A program made the position numbers and the translations under genes. Shown one piece after another: positions 27,451-36,844 of a stretch of DNA of 64,000 nt. The notes below the pieces were generated by a model. The model worked only from the letters and a program-made list of their open reading frames with translations. It did no database searches and was not told the DNA's origin. Source of the DNA: JAAFHB01 sp942493325 (GTDB lineage Bacteria; Bacteroidota; Bacteroidia; Bacteroidales; Prolixibacteraceae). Location: assembly GCA_942493325.1 (NCBI GenBank), contig OW818689.1, positions 6,014,001 to 6,078,000 of the forward strand, read 5' to 3'. Each line of letters opens with the position of its first letter. The first letter of the stretch is position 1.

Positions 27451-27570
27451 ATGAACAAAATTAGGACTCATAGGGATTTACAGGTTTATCAATTAGCTTT
27501 TGATAAATATGACCATATCCTTTCACAGCTGGTCATCATGATTAATTCTCCTGAAAAATGGAGTCACTAA
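27451..27570 (+). pseudogene. Four-helix-bundle (S23/IVS-type) protein with internal deletion
   Basis: A 39-codon frame joins the conserved start of a four-helix-bundle protein of the 23S rRNA intervening-sequence family (MNKIRTHRDLQVYQLAF) to what looks like its conserved end (KYDHILSQLVIMINSPEKW). The three middle helices are missing and the frame is kept. Such a short product cannot form the bundle, so it is a relic. It is flanked by inverted GGGCGA-type repeats. Confidence 0.6.
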
Positions 27571-27579
27571 TCACTGACT

Positions 27580-27629
27580 CGCCCATGCGCCCTTTCGCCC
27601 AATCGCCCGTTCGCCCCTTCGCCTCTTCG
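27580..27629. repeat. GGGCGA-type tandem repeat, right arm (inverted)
   Basis: A C-rich run of TCGCCC- and TTCGCCCC-type units complementary to the repeat at 27345-27401. The two arms could pair across about 180 bases. Confidence 0.7.
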
Positions 27630-27660
27630 TTGTAATTAATCACAAATACAAATCAGTCAG

Positions 27661-28479
27661 ATGGTCCTGTTTCCTAACGCCAAAATCAACCTCGGTCTGA
27701 ATATTCTCCGCAAAAGGGAGGACGGTTACCATGAACTGGAAACGATCTTTTATCCTGTTGGATTAAAAGATGGCCTTGAATTTATTGAAAATAAGCAGAA
27801 TAAGATAATTTTTTCAGGTTCGGGTTTGTCGCTGGATATTGCTTCAGAGGAGAACATTGTTGTAAAAGCTTACCGTTTGCTTGCCGCGGATTACGCTCTT
27901 CCAGGGCTCGATCTTCATCTGCACAAGGTCATTCCGTTTGGTGCAGGATTGGGAGGCGGATCATCCGATGCTGCATTTCTATTGAAAGGGCTTAATGATT
28001 ATTTCGAATTGGGTCTGACGCTTGATCAATTAAAAGTATATGCAATAAAGCTGGGTGCCGATTGTGCTTTCTTTCTGGAAAACAAACCCGCATTTGCAAG
28101 TGGAATAGGGGAGAGGCTTCAGAATTTAGACTTCACATTAAGCGGTTATTATATTATGCTTGTCAAACCTCCGTTTGGAGTCGGAACAAAGGAGGCATAT
28201 GCTGGGATCAAACCCGCAGTTCCGAAGTTGTCATTGCTTGATTCCATTCAATCTTCCCCTGAGAGATGGCAGGAATATATGGTGAACGACTTCGAAACCT
28301 CTGTATTTCCGCTTTTTCCTGAGATTGCTGAAATTAAAGCCAAATTGCTTGATAACGGTGCTCTTTATGCCTCCATGTCGGGCAGCGGATCAACGGTTTT
28401 TGGATTATTTAAGGATGACCCGCAATTAACCAAGGAAGATTTTGAACAGGAGTGTTTTATTTGGAAGGATTGGATATAG
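27661..28479 (+). CDS. ispE: 4-diphosphocytidyl-2-C-methyl-D-erythritol kinase
   Basis: A 272-residue GHMP kinase of the MEP isoprenoid pathway that phosphorylates CDP-methylerythritol at the 2-hydroxyl. The substrate-binding start FPNAKINLGLNI carries the conserved Lys. The ATP loop PFGAGLGGGSSDAAF is near residue 92 and the motif-3 region MSGSGSTVFGLF is near the C-terminus. The length is usual. No other pathway gene is close by. Confidence 0.95.
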   Translation: MVLFPNAKINLGLNILRKREDGYHELETIFYPVGLKDGLEFIENKQNKIIFSGSGLSLDIASEENIVVKAYRLLAADYALPGLDLHLHKVIPFGAGLGGGSSDAAFLLKGLNDYFELGLTLDQLKVYAIKLGADCAFFLENKPAFASGIGERLQNLDFTLSGYYIMLVKPPFGVGTKEAYAGIKPAVPKLSLLDSIQSSPERWQEYMVNDFETSVFPLFPEIAEIKAKLLDNGALYASMSGSGSTVFGLFKDDPQLTKEDFEQECFIWKDWI

Positions 28480-28594
28480 CGTGATTCCTGAAAAACGAAT
28501 TCAATTATTAGAAAAAAATTAAGCTATCTGTATCAGATTCGTTACCTTTGACAAAAGAAAGTACGGAACAATCTTTGTACAAATATTTAATGTC

Positions 28595-28822
28595 ATGAAT
28601 TACACCATAAAGATAGCTGAGAATTACAAGGAATCCGGGAGGATATTAAGGATGGTCAAAGAACTTGCTGGTGATAGTCCCCTTGTTGCCATTTATGAGG
28701 ACGAAACCGGAATTTCGCTCGAAATGGAGAAAGAATTGGAACAGCGTTATCTTCATGTTTTAAAGAATCCGGATGAAGGGAAAAGTTGGGATGACGTTAA
28801 AAATGATCTTCTAAATCGATGA
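28595..28822 (+). CDS. Putative antitoxin / addiction-module component
   Basis: A 75-residue protein placed 81 bases before a ParE-like toxin. The C-terminal LHVLKNPDEGKSWDDVKNDLLNR carries the NPxxxxSWxxV pattern of small addiction-module components, also seen in the relic at 17134. The N-terminal half (MNYTIKIAENYKESGRILRM) is not typical of the family, so the role rests on the tail and on gene order. A TACCTTTG box at 28543-28550 may be its -7 element. Confidence 0.55.
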   Translation: MNYTIKIAENYKESGRILRMVKELAGDSPLVAIYEDETGISLEMEKELEQRYLHVLKNPDEGKSWDDVKNDLLNR

Positions 28823-28903
28823 GATAGTATTTGCCTGAAACAAAATCCTCTCATGTTTTCATTCAAAAAGGATATCGGATGAATATGTAAGAATACCTTT
28901 AAT

Positions 28904-29206
28904 ATGAAGCAATACGCTGTGATAATCAATGCTTTTGCGCAATCTGATCTAAAAATTGCTGTTGATTGGTATGCTGAACGTAAAGCCGGATTAGATCGTG
29001 AATTTATTCAAGAGGTTGAGAAAACCATTCAACAAATATCAAGTAATTCTCGACAATTTGCTATAGTCAGTAAGAAGATCAGAATGGCTATTGTGAAACG
29101 ATTCCCATATGGAATTTACTATTTCATTAGAGAAGAAAATATTCACGTCTTCGCTGCCTTTCATTTCAGCAGAAATCCGAAGGTTTTAAGAAAGAGAATA
29201 AAATAA
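28904..29206 (+). CDS. ParE/RelE-family toxin
   Basis: A 100-residue protein of the RelE/ParE fold. Family marks are AQSDLKIAVDWYAERKAGLDREFIQ split over the first two helices, then the central SNSRQFAIVSKKIRMAIVKRFPYGIYY pattern with the PYGIYY motif, and the final FHFSRNPKVLRKR. ParE proteins poison gyrase and RelE proteins cut mRNA, and which applies here cannot be told. The antitoxin is presumably the gene upstream. Confidence 0.82.
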   Translation: MKQYAVIINAFAQSDLKIAVDWYAERKAGLDREFIQEVEKTIQQISSNSRQFAIVSKKIRMAIVKRFPYGIYYFIREENIHVFAAFHFSRNPKVLRKRIK

Positions 29207-29304
29207 TCGGCAGATGGGATAGTGAGTATAAGTTCATCAATCCGAAGTTCCAATTCGCTATTTTTCTGTTTGAAATTATTTATCATTGTAAAAAGTCAAA
29301 TGCA

Positions 29305-29640
29305 ATGAAGGCGCTGGAATTTAAATCAAAAATAAGTAACAATAGGATTCATATCCCCAAAAAAATACAGGCGGAACTCAGATCCATACGTGAGAAAAAT
29401 GTTCGGGTCATGATTTTTCTCGATGATCCGGATGTTTCAGTCGATACTGAAGGCTTGAATCTTATTTCAATGGATAACTCTAATCTTTTGACAAGTGGTG
29501 AACAGGATTCAATCAATAATGGATTAAAGGATTTAGAAGAAGGACGGATTTATTCGCATGAAACAGCGCGTAAACTCTATGAAAAATACTATAGGATTAA
29601 CCGACAGAATCCGCAGCAATTGGAGAATCAATTGTCATAA
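29305..29640 (+). CDS. Orphan antitoxin-like protein
   Basis: A 111-residue protein whose N-terminus (KALEFKSKISNNRIHIPKKI) resembles the AbrB-like strands of Bacteroidota antitoxins. The C-terminal GLKDLEEGRIYSHETARKLY resembles the toxin-binding tail placed before RelE/ParE genes. The next 277 bases hold no toxin gene, so it is either an orphan antitoxin or the partner has been deleted. It shares a strand with the ParE-like pair and lies 98 bases after it. Confidence 0.45.
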   Translation: MKALEFKSKISNNRIHIPKKIQAELRSIREKNVRVMIFLDDPDVSVDTEGLNLISMDNSNLLTSGEQDSINNGLKDLEEGRIYSHETARKLYEKYYRINRQNPQQLENQLS

Positions 29641-29835
29641 TTATTATCTGGCGTTTGAATGGCTATTCAGCAGTCAATTAGTATTTCCAGATGTGAAATT
29701 TGGTTGACCCAGTTCAATAAAACTCACAGTCAAATCTTTATTTCACCGAAAAAGATAGTGACAAATAGTTGAAATTGCATTTTGGTAGAAAATCCAATGC
29801 ATCTGATCGGCACACCAGGGCATTCTGTAAACCCG

Positions 29836-29866
29836 AAACCGGCATTCCGTCGGTTTTTCCTTTTTA
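29836..29866 (+). terminator. Possible intrinsic terminator
   Basis: A six-bp stem AAACCG with CGGTTT and a nine-base loop is followed by two T-runs. It lies in the gap between the orphan antitoxin-like gene and the kinase gene. Confidence 0.4.
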
Positions 29867-29917
29867 GTTCATCACGGAGACGATTCCTTTGCAGGGAATC
29901 TTTAAATTTACAACCTT

Positions 29918-31918
29918 ATGAAAAATAATCCTTTCTCCAAAATCCCGAACAACTTTTCGTTTTCACCACTCAGGCTGTTTGTAATCGTAAACTTTATTGC
30001 CGTGCTGGGTTTGATCTTTTTAAGCCGGGTATTATCACCTGCATTCACTAAAGAAATTCAGATAAATAAAGGAACTTATGAAGCAAATTGGAAATTTTTG
30101 ATGGAACACCTGTTTGATGAGAGGAGTACAAATGCAGCCCGATTTGAGCAGGATATAAAAATCGAACTGTCAGGTGACACGATACCTGGCGATTTTAAGA
30201 TAGTCAGCAAAATGGTTGATGAACTTAAACCTTTGATTAAAAGTGTAAATATTGAGGTTGTAAAAACCGGAGGAAATTTTTCCATTATGTTTCACAAAAA
30301 AAATGATACGTGGCGACGAGGTCGTTCTGTTCGTGCATCACGTTACCGCAATGAAATTGTGTTTTTTGATTATACATTTTTTGAAAATAATTTTAGTGCC
30401 GGTACTGACTCAACCCGCAGAAATAAGGAAATTTACAAACTTATTGTTACTAATCTTTATGTAAATGTTAAAACACTGACTACAAACCCATTGGGGCTAT
30501 ACTCCGGAACATATGAAAATTTGGATACAACCAAATTCAAATCTGAAACTATCCCATTCCCTTATGACGAAAACTTTATTATTTCCAAACTTTATGCAAA
30601 AGATTTTTATCAGCAGCTTAAAAATCATATGACTCAAAAATATGGCTGGCTTTCGTATTATAAATTCCGCTTCAAAATAGAAATTCAAATACTGTCCTGC
30701 AGCCTTGCTTTAGTTTTTCTTTTAATTTATTTTGGGCTGTTGCGGTATTTTAAAATCCTTGAAAATTTAAAGAAATGGAAGCGAGGTGGCTGGTTCTTAA
30801 ACGCGTTTGTCTTTGCACAAGGATTTATCCTGGCGTCAATTATTCTTTTAATCGATGCATTACCATATGATTATCAAATAATTAAGATTCTTAAGCCGAT
30901 AATCCGGATTGGTTACCCCGCTTTAATTATACTCACTTTAATAGCCCGTCTTTACATTATCGTTTCTTTAATCCTGATTGTGGTTAATCTTCTTCAGAAT
31001 TTTTTTATCAGGGAAGACCAATCATCATACAAAAACATGATCCGGTCATTTCTAATTACTTTTTTGAGTTGTTATATCATATATTTAGCTTTATTTTTAA
31101 ATCAGGTGTATCCAACGGTATTCTTTATCGGGAGTTATTGGCGAACAGTTAATATACTCCCTTCCATTTTCGAAAATAACTATGGAATTTTTTCATGGTA
31201 TATCTTTTTATGTTTTGCCCTTGCCCCTTTTGTCCGATTATTTATTGATTATACAAGTTACCTGAATGAGCAGCGAATATTGGCCAAAGATTTAGAGTTA
31301 AGTCATTTGCGGGAGGCCAATACAAAAGCTGAATTACTTGCGTTGCACGCACGAATTAATCCTCATTTCCTGTACAACGCGCTGAACTCGATAGCCGGAC
31401 TGGTGCGTACCGATCCGGATAGAACCGAAAAAGTGGCCCTTTCGTTGTCCGAATTGTTCAGACACACCCTGGGCCGGCAAAGCTCACAATTTATTCCTTT
31501 GCAGGAAGAGGTGAACATGGTGGCGCATTATCTCGAAATTGAGAAAATACGGTTTGGTAACCGGATGAATTATGAAATACGGCTGCCCGATAGTCTTAAG
31601 GATTTGATCGTACCCCGTTTTATGGTACTTCCACTGGTTGAAAATGCCGTGAAACATGGCGTTTCGCAAATACCGGGAGAGGCTTTTGTGAAAGTCGAAA
31701 TTGCAAAGGAGAACGGTGAAATGCTGATCACGGTTTACGACAATGGCCCTGATTTTCCGGAATTACTTGTTGGCGGCAGCGGGTTGCAGAACTTACAGGA
31801 TATGTTACATTTGCTCTATGGCGATGATTACGAAATGCACTGGAAGAACAAACCCGACAAATACATTCGGCTTGTTTTGAGAAAAGAAATCCAGGAGAAA
31901 CCGGGAAAGCGTATTTAG
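29918..31918 (+). CDS. LytS/YehU-type sensor histidine kinase
   Basis: A 666-residue inner-membrane sensor kinase. One N-terminal helix anchors a periplasmic sensor part (about residues 35-245), six or so transmembrane helices follow (residues 255-450), and the cytoplasmic HisKA-like domain carries the phosphorylated His483 in INPHFLYNALNSI. The ATPase part contains the N-box LVENAVKHGV and the glycine loop GGSGLQNL. The response regulator gene starts 51 bases later on the same strand, so the two form a two-component system. The ligand is unknown. Confidence 0.88.
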   Translation: MKNNPFSKIPNNFSFSPLRLFVIVNFIAVLGLIFLSRVLSPAFTKEIQINKGTYEANWKFLMEHLFDERSTNAARFEQDIKIELSGDTIPGDFKIVSKMVDELKPLIKSVNIEVVKTGGNFSIMFHKKNDTWRRGRSVRASRYRNEIVFFDYTFFENNFSAGTDSTRRNKEIYKLIVTNLYVNVKTLTTNPLGLYSGTYENLDTTKFKSETIPFPYDENFIISKLYAKDFYQQLKNHMTQKYGWLSYYKFRFKIEIQILSCSLALVFLLIYFGLLRYFKILENLKKWKRGGWFLNAFVFAQGFILASIILLIDALPYDYQIIKILKPIIRIGYPALIILTLIARLYIIVSLILIVVNLLQNFFIREDQSSYKNMIRSFLITFLSCYIIYLALFLNQVYPTVFFIGSYWRTVNILPSIFENNYGIFSWYIFLCFALAPFVRLFIDYTSYLNEQRILAKDLELSHLREANTKAELLALHARINPHFLYNALNSIAGLVRTDPDRTEKVALSLSELFRHTLGRQSSQFIPLQEEVNMVAHYLEIEKIRFGNRMNYEIRLPDSLKDLIVPRFMVLPLVENAVKHGVSQIPGEAFVKVEIAKENGEMLITVYDNGPDFPELLVGGSGLQNLQDMLHLLYGDDYEMHWKNKPDKYIRLVLRKEIQEKPGKRI

Positions 31919-31969
31919 TGAAAAGCAGTAAAAAAACAGAAATTCAAAAACATTACCAGGACAACTCAA

Positions 31970-32731
31970 ATGCAACAAACTTATTCCACCATACTTATAG
32001 ATGACGAACCGCCGGCCCGGCAACGGTTAAAAGAGTTGCTGTCCGGGCACAATCCGATGTTCCGTGTGGTTGCCGAAGCTGCAAACGGCTTCGAAGCTGT
32101 TGAGCTAATCAACACGCTTCGTCCCGATCTTATTTTTCTCGATATTCAAATGCCCGGCATGGATGGTTTTGAAATGCTGAAACAACTGAATCACAAACCA
32201 ATCGTGATCTTTTGCACTGCATTTGACGAATATGCGCTGCAGGCATTTTCTGCATCCGGCATTGACTATTTGCTGAAACCTGTTCAACAGGAACGCCTCG
32301 ATCAGGCGGTTGAGAAGTTAAAACACCTGCGTAACAATGACCGTTTCGATGAACTGATTCACATGATGTCTGCCATGCAGCCCCTGAATAACCGCAAAAT
32401 GACCTCCATTGCTATTAAAACAGGTGACAAAGTGCTGTTTATACGGATAGAAGAGATTGCCTACCTGGAAGCAAAAGACAAATATGTGACGCTGCATACT
32501 AAAACAGGCAAGGAACATCTTATTGATCAGCCGTTAAAACAACTGGAAGAAAAACTACCTTCCAGCTTTGTCCGCATACACCGTGCATTCGTTGTAAACA
32601 CCGATATGCTTAAAGAGATAAGCAAGTACTTTGCATCAAAATATGTCGTTATACTTGCTGATAATCCTCAAACACGGTTAATCAGCAGCCGGAGCTATAA
32701 AGATGAAATATTGGCATTAATCAATGTCTAA
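31970..32731 (+). CDS. LytTR-family response regulator
   Basis: A 253-residue regulator. The receiver domain begins STILIDDEPPARQRL and has the phosphoacceptor Asp58 in IFLDIQMPG. The C-terminal LytTR DNA-binding domain is marked by IEEIAYLEAKDKYVTLHT and by FVRIHRAFVVN. It is the partner of the LytS-type kinase just upstream. Regulated promoters are not identifiable from the window. Confidence 0.92.
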   Translation: MQQTYSTILIDDEPPARQRLKELLSGHNPMFRVVAEAANGFEAVELINTLRPDLIFLDIQMPGMDGFEMLKQLNHKPIVIFCTAFDEYALQAFSASGIDYLLKPVQQERLDQAVEKLKHLRNNDRFDELIHMMSAMQPLNNRKMTSIAIKTGDKVLFIRIEEIAYLEAKDKYVTLHTKTGKEHLIDQPLKQLEEKLPSSFVRIHRAFVVNTDMLKEISKYFASKYVVILADNPQTRLISSRSYKDEILALINV

Positions 32732-32769
32732 GTTTAGCCATCCGGTCAGAAACAATAATTGATAAAAAG

Positions 32770-32802
32770 AAACGCTACCGGAGTTTGTCCAGTAGCGTTT
32801 TA
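32770..32802. terminator. Intrinsic terminator after the LytTR gene
   Basis: A nine-bp stem (AAACGCTAC with GTAGCGTTT) whose inner part also pairs (GGA with TCC) is followed by a short T-run. It lies 39 bases after the regulator stop and could serve both strands. Confidence 0.65.
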
Positions 32803-32859
32803 ACTAAATTATAAGGTGAAGAAAATCAATAACCTGTATTTTAGTTGATTTTTTCTTTA

Positions 32860-33090
32860 TTAATATCCACCTGAATTAATATCCACCTGACTTTGAGGAA
32901 CCGGGAAAACCAGGTTGTCATCAGTTAATGTCTTCTTGATCCCTATTTGAGTTGCTTTGAAATTCAGGACCGGAATTTCCCTGCCCGTGCGTACCAGGTC
33001 AAACCACCGTTGGCCTTCGAAGGCAAATTCAACACGGCGTTCCTGCTCATTAGCCAAACGGAAGGATGCCAGGATGTGATAATTATTTCT
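32860..33090 (-). pseudogene. SusD/RagB C-terminal fragment
   Basis: A minus-strand stretch reads as the last part of a SusD-family glycan-binding lipoprotein. It shows EQERRVEFAFEGQRWFDLVR, where other SusD proteins have the same pattern, and a FPVPQSQVDINSGGY end of the FPIPQxExxxN type. The rest of the gene is absent, replaced on its 5' side by the DUF4143 ATPase gene. No SusC part was seen. It is a trace of a second, lost PUL. Confidence 0.7.
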
Positions 33091-33165
33091 TACCTGAAAG
33101 TTGAAAATAGTAATTGAATATTGTATATTTACACAAAAAGTGCTCAAACACCATTGTATTATAGC

Positions 33166-34536
33166 ATGAAAAGAGAAATTATCCAATATTTAAGAGACTG
33201 GAAAATCCGGAAGGATAGGAATCCATTAATAATAAGAGGAGCCAGACAGGTAGGCAAAACCTATGTTATAGAGGAATTTGCAAAGAGTGAGTTTAAAAAT
33301 TGTCTGAAAATAAACCTGGAAGAGAAACCTGAATTGAAAAAAATATTCTTCGATAATGATGTAAAACGTATCATGACCGAACTTTCAATTTTATTGAATG
33401 AGAATGTGATTTACGGGGATACCTTGTTTTTTATTGATGAAATACAGACCTGCCCTGAAGCAATACAATCACTTCGGTATTTTAAAGAAAAAGTTCCTGA
33501 ACTTCATGTAATCTGTGCAGGTTCATTGCTCGACCATACCTTAACCGAAATGAAATTGCCAATGCCGGTTGGACGAGTTGAATTCCTGTATATGTATCCG
33601 ATGAACTTCAAAGAATTTCTGGTGGCCATTAACCAGGAAAAACTGGTTTCATATATACAGGAGTTTGATTTCACAAAACCATTTAGCGAAGTCATTCACA
33701 ATCAAATAACACAACACCTCAGGTTTTACTTTTTTATTGGTGGGATGCCTGCAGCCGTAAAAAATTTTGCAGAAAATACTAACCTTCCCGATATTCAAAG
33801 GATACAAAACAATATTTTGACTTCAATTCAATACGATTTTGCAAAATATGGAACCCGTAAACAACAGGATTACCTGCAAATAGTTTTAAGGTATTGTGGC
33901 AGATATTCCGGCAGAAAAATTAAATACAGCAACATCGACAGGGAAGTAAGGTCAACTTATTTGAAAGAGGCAATTGAAAAGCTTGTATTAAGCAGAGTTA
34001 TTCATTCGGTAAAACATACCAATGCATCTAAAGTGCCTATTGCAGAATATGTTAAAGAAGATGTATTTAAAACTGTATTCATGGATATTGGTTTTGTTAA
34101 CCAGTTAAACCAAATAGAACTTACCGGGCTGGATAATTTGGTTACCGCCAATGAAGGAATGCTTGCCGAACAATTTATTGCACAGGAATTGCTATGCATT
34201 CAGCCTGCCTGGTTAAGTCCCGGGTTATTTTACTGGTCAAGGGAAGAGAAAAATTCCAATGCCGAAATCGATTTTATTTTTCAATACAAAAACAATATTT
34301 ATCCTGTTGAAGTAAAAGCGGGGAAAACGGGAACTTTAAAATCTATGCAAATGTATCTGTATGAAAAAAAGCTTAAAGCCGGTATAAGATTCAACATGGA
34401 TATTCCCAGCAAAGGAATGTTTAATTCAAAGGTTAATGCGCCGGGCAAAAATACAGAACTTTCCTGGAAACTTATGTCATTACCCTTGTATATGGTTTCT
34501 GAACTTAAACGAATAATTGATTTGGGAATTTTCTGA
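33166..34536 (+). CDS. AAA ATPase of the DUF4143 type
   Basis: A 456-residue ATP-binding protein. Walker A is IRGARQVGKTYV near residue 22 and Walker B is LFFIDEIQTC near residue 88. A sensor-like VICAGSLLDHTL follows, and the C-terminal DUF4143/nuclease-like part has DFIFQYKNNIYPVEVKAG with the Asp/Glu-x-Lys core of PD-(D/E)XK enzymes. The ATG at 33166 is preferred over the earlier ATG at 33121. Genes of this type travel widely in Bacteroidota, and the function is unclear. It has replaced the start of a SusD gene. Confidence 0.82.
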   Translation: MKREIIQYLRDWKIRKDRNPLIIRGARQVGKTYVIEEFAKSEFKNCLKINLEEKPELKKIFFDNDVKRIMTELSILLNENVIYGDTLFFIDEIQTCPEAIQSLRYFKEKVPELHVICAGSLLDHTLTEMKLPMPVGRVEFLYMYPMNFKEFLVAINQEKLVSYIQEFDFTKPFSEVIHNQITQHLRFYFFIGGMPAAVKNFAENTNLPDIQRIQNNILTSIQYDFAKYGTRKQQDYLQIVLRYCGRYSGRKIKYSNIDREVRSTYLKEAIEKLVLSRVIHSVKHTNASKVPIAEYVKEDVFKTVFMDIGFVNQLNQIELTGLDNLVTANEGMLAEQFIAQELLCIQPAWLSPGLFYWSREEKNSNAEIDFIFQYKNNIYPVEVKAGKTGTLKSMQMYLYEKKLKAGIRFNMDIPSKGMFNSKVNAPGKNTELSWKLMSLPLYMVSELKRIIDLGIF

Positions 34537-34638
34537 AATCCGTCAATTTTATCCTGAATTAATATTGTTGACTCAAAATATGAAAACCGATACTATTCAA
34601 CACCAAAAATCAGAGTTGAGTTTATAATTCTCTCAAAT

Positions 34639-36819
34639 TTAAGGAATTTGTTGATGAGGCAATAATGTTTTTTTGAGTTCAGGATGGAACCTTGCAATTT
34701 CTGAGTTTTTCGTCAAATCCCATATGGAGGTGCCTAATTCCCTCATGCCAAGTATAGCTGTAATCCAACCTTGTGTCCAACCTGTTTCAATGGCCCAGGC
34801 ACCCCAGCCATGATCTGCGTTGGAACCCCAGTGTTCAAAGCGTTTGTAATCGAAAGCACGCATCCATCCGCCGCTCAGTTCAGGATGATCTTTCGATTTT
34901 ACCTGGATCCGGCACAGGAATCCGGCCAGTTTATCAGTTGCTGCCTTTATTTTAGGATCATTCGTAGCATAAGCAGCTTCGTGCAATCCCAGGAATGCGA
35001 AATTGGTGGTGTATAAAAGATCGCTTACCGGGTCACCGTTTTTGGCAATCAGCGAAGCTTCGTGGGTACCATAAGCCTCATTTGACTGGGGAGGGGGATA
35101 TTTGCCCATTTTAAGTTCGCCAAGTTCTTCCCTGATCGCCCCGCTTTTGTCCTGAAGTTCAAGGAAATCATTGACGACTGTCATGAGTATTTTCCGGTTA
35201 CCGGGTGTGTCGTCTACCCGCACCAACCAGGCCAGGGGAAGGATCATTCGGGCTTTTTCCTGCGCCAATCCATTTGTCCAGGTCCAGCCATTTGGGTAGT
35301 GATCCATCATGGTATAAATTCCTTTCCGCGCGCGGTCCAGGAAAAGCGAATCTCCTGTTTTGTCGTATGCCCACAGGTAACAGGCCCATAAATAACTTTC
35401 GAAATGGGGCGATAAATTTGTTTTATCCTGATTGAAGTAGTATTCCCACCCATTTTTTTCAAGTAGAGGGAGGTCTATCCGGCTGCCACGGAACCCATTA
35501 ACGCCGGTAGTCCGGACAAGGGCCAACAACGATTTCATCAGGATTTCGTCCCAGCGATCAGTGCCGGTCAAGGCAGCGGTGGTCCAGGCCGAGAGCAGGA
35601 AGCGCGCATTGTCATCGCCGTAACTGGACTTGTACCAATCATAATTACTGATGCCCCAGGGAATAAGTCCATAAGCGCTATGATTTGGATCGCCATACTC
35701 TTTTTTTGTGGCAATTGAATTCAGCAGGTAATAATCGAGCAGATTCCGGGCAGTTGACAGGTATTCTTCATTGTTTAAAACACGTCCTGCCACTGCAAAC
35801 GCCATTGAGGTTTCACTGATGCAGTCTCCCCGTTCCATAATCCCGATGGGTTGGCTTCCATTTTCATTGATCTCTGAGAAAATGCATTCAAACACCCCGC
35901 CGGAGCCATCACCGGCAGGAATGTCACTGCTCCATGGCAGTCGTTGTATGCCTGAACCGACCAACCGGCGAAGCGTATCTTTATAGGAACCCGGGATCAG
36001 CATACGGGCATTTTTATACCATTCAACCCCGCGCAGCAGGCTTTCACGCTGAAAGTTCTTTGGCAGCACTTCCTCTTTGGTATAAGTGGAACCCATAACC
36101 GGTTCCCATTTTAGTTCTGCGATTTTCGCACCAGGAAGGACAAATTCAAGGATCCGTTTCCATACTTCCCCCCATTCTTTTGCCGGGGCATATCTGCCTG
36201 ATACAAAATGGCTAAGATTGGTTGTAGCGATCAGTACCGGATAATCCCTCATCTCAAACAGAAGTGGTGCCTGTTTTTCGGGTAATCCGTATACGGCTGA
36301 GTCAAAACCGGCAACTTTTGCAGTCACAATATGCTCCCTGCCTGTACCAGGACCCACCCTGATGTAATGTAGTCCATTGATTCCCAGGATGCTTAAACTA
36401 TCGGGAAATCCGTGGAAGAACCCGGAATTGATCACCGCTCTTTCCGCACCGGCTTTTTCAACTTTGCCGGGAGTGATACCGGGAATTTGAGCCGGAAACT
36501 CCACATAAGCCCTGATCCCTTTTCGCTGAATAAGTTCAAAAAAATCTTTACCCAAATCCACCTGTTCTCCAGGATAATGATCGGCTAAGATTAAAAGCGC
36601 TTCGCCGGACCGGGTACTTTTTGCGGCTTCAGCAGCATTATCGTGGAGGATGATGTTGATTTTCTTTTGCCCCTGTATGATGCGGACCAGGTCGTTTGTC
36701 GGTGAACTGCTTACATGCAACGTTTTCTTAAAACCCGCATATCCGGAAAAAGGCAGGACCAGGAACATGCATATCCATAACAGATATTGCGTAAACAAGA
36801 TTAAACGGAAACGTTTCAT
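34639..36819 (-). CDS. Secreted protein with (alpha/alpha) toroid domain, possible glycosidase
   Basis: A 726-residue exported protein (signal MKRFRLILFTQYLLW with a hydrophobic core to residue 28). The N-terminal 220 residues look like an alpha/beta domain of the glutamine-amidotransferase-like kind (LLILADHYPGEQVD). From about residue 320 the protein has the helical pattern of a six-hairpin glycosidase barrel, with repeats such as SAWTTAALTGTDRWDEILM and HFESYLWACYLWAYD. I do not recognise an assigned glycoside hydrolase family or catalytic pair. It is the last gene of the PUL run and so probably acts on the same polysaccharide. Confidence 0.45.
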   Translation of the reverse strand: MKRFRLILFTQYLLWICMFLVLPFSGYAGFKKTLHVSSSPTNDLVRIIQGQKKINIILHDNAAEAAKSTRSGEALLILADHYPGEQVDLGKDFFELIQRKGIRAYVEFPAQIPGITPGKVEKAGAERAVINSGFFHGFPDSLSILGINGLHYIRVGPGTGREHIVTAKVAGFDSAVYGLPEKQAPLLFEMRDYPVLIATTNLSHFVSGRYAPAKEWGEVWKRILEFVLPGAKIAELKWEPVMGSTYTKEEVLPKNFQRESLLRGVEWYKNARMLIPGSYKDTLRRLVGSGIQRLPWSSDIPAGDGSGGVFECIFSEINENGSQPIGIMERGDCISETSMAFAVAGRVLNNEEYLSTARNLLDYYLLNSIATKKEYGDPNHSAYGLIPWGISNYDWYKSSYGDDNARFLLSAWTTAALTGTDRWDEILMKSLLALVRTTGVNGFRGSRIDLPLLEKNGWEYYFNQDKTNLSPHFESYLWACYLWAYDKTGDSLFLDRARKGIYTMMDHYPNGWTWTNGLAQEKARMILPLAWLVRVDDTPGNRKILMTVVNDFLELQDKSGAIREELGELKMGKYPPPQSNEAYGTHEASLIAKNGDPVSDLLYTTNFAFLGLHEAAYATNDPKIKAATDKLAGFLCRIQVKSKDHPELSGGWMRAFDYKRFEHWGSNADHGWGAWAIETGWTQGWITAILGMRELGTSIWDLTKNSEIARFHPELKKTLLPHQQIP

Positions 36820-36844
36820 TCTGATTCATTTAAATTAAGTCTTC

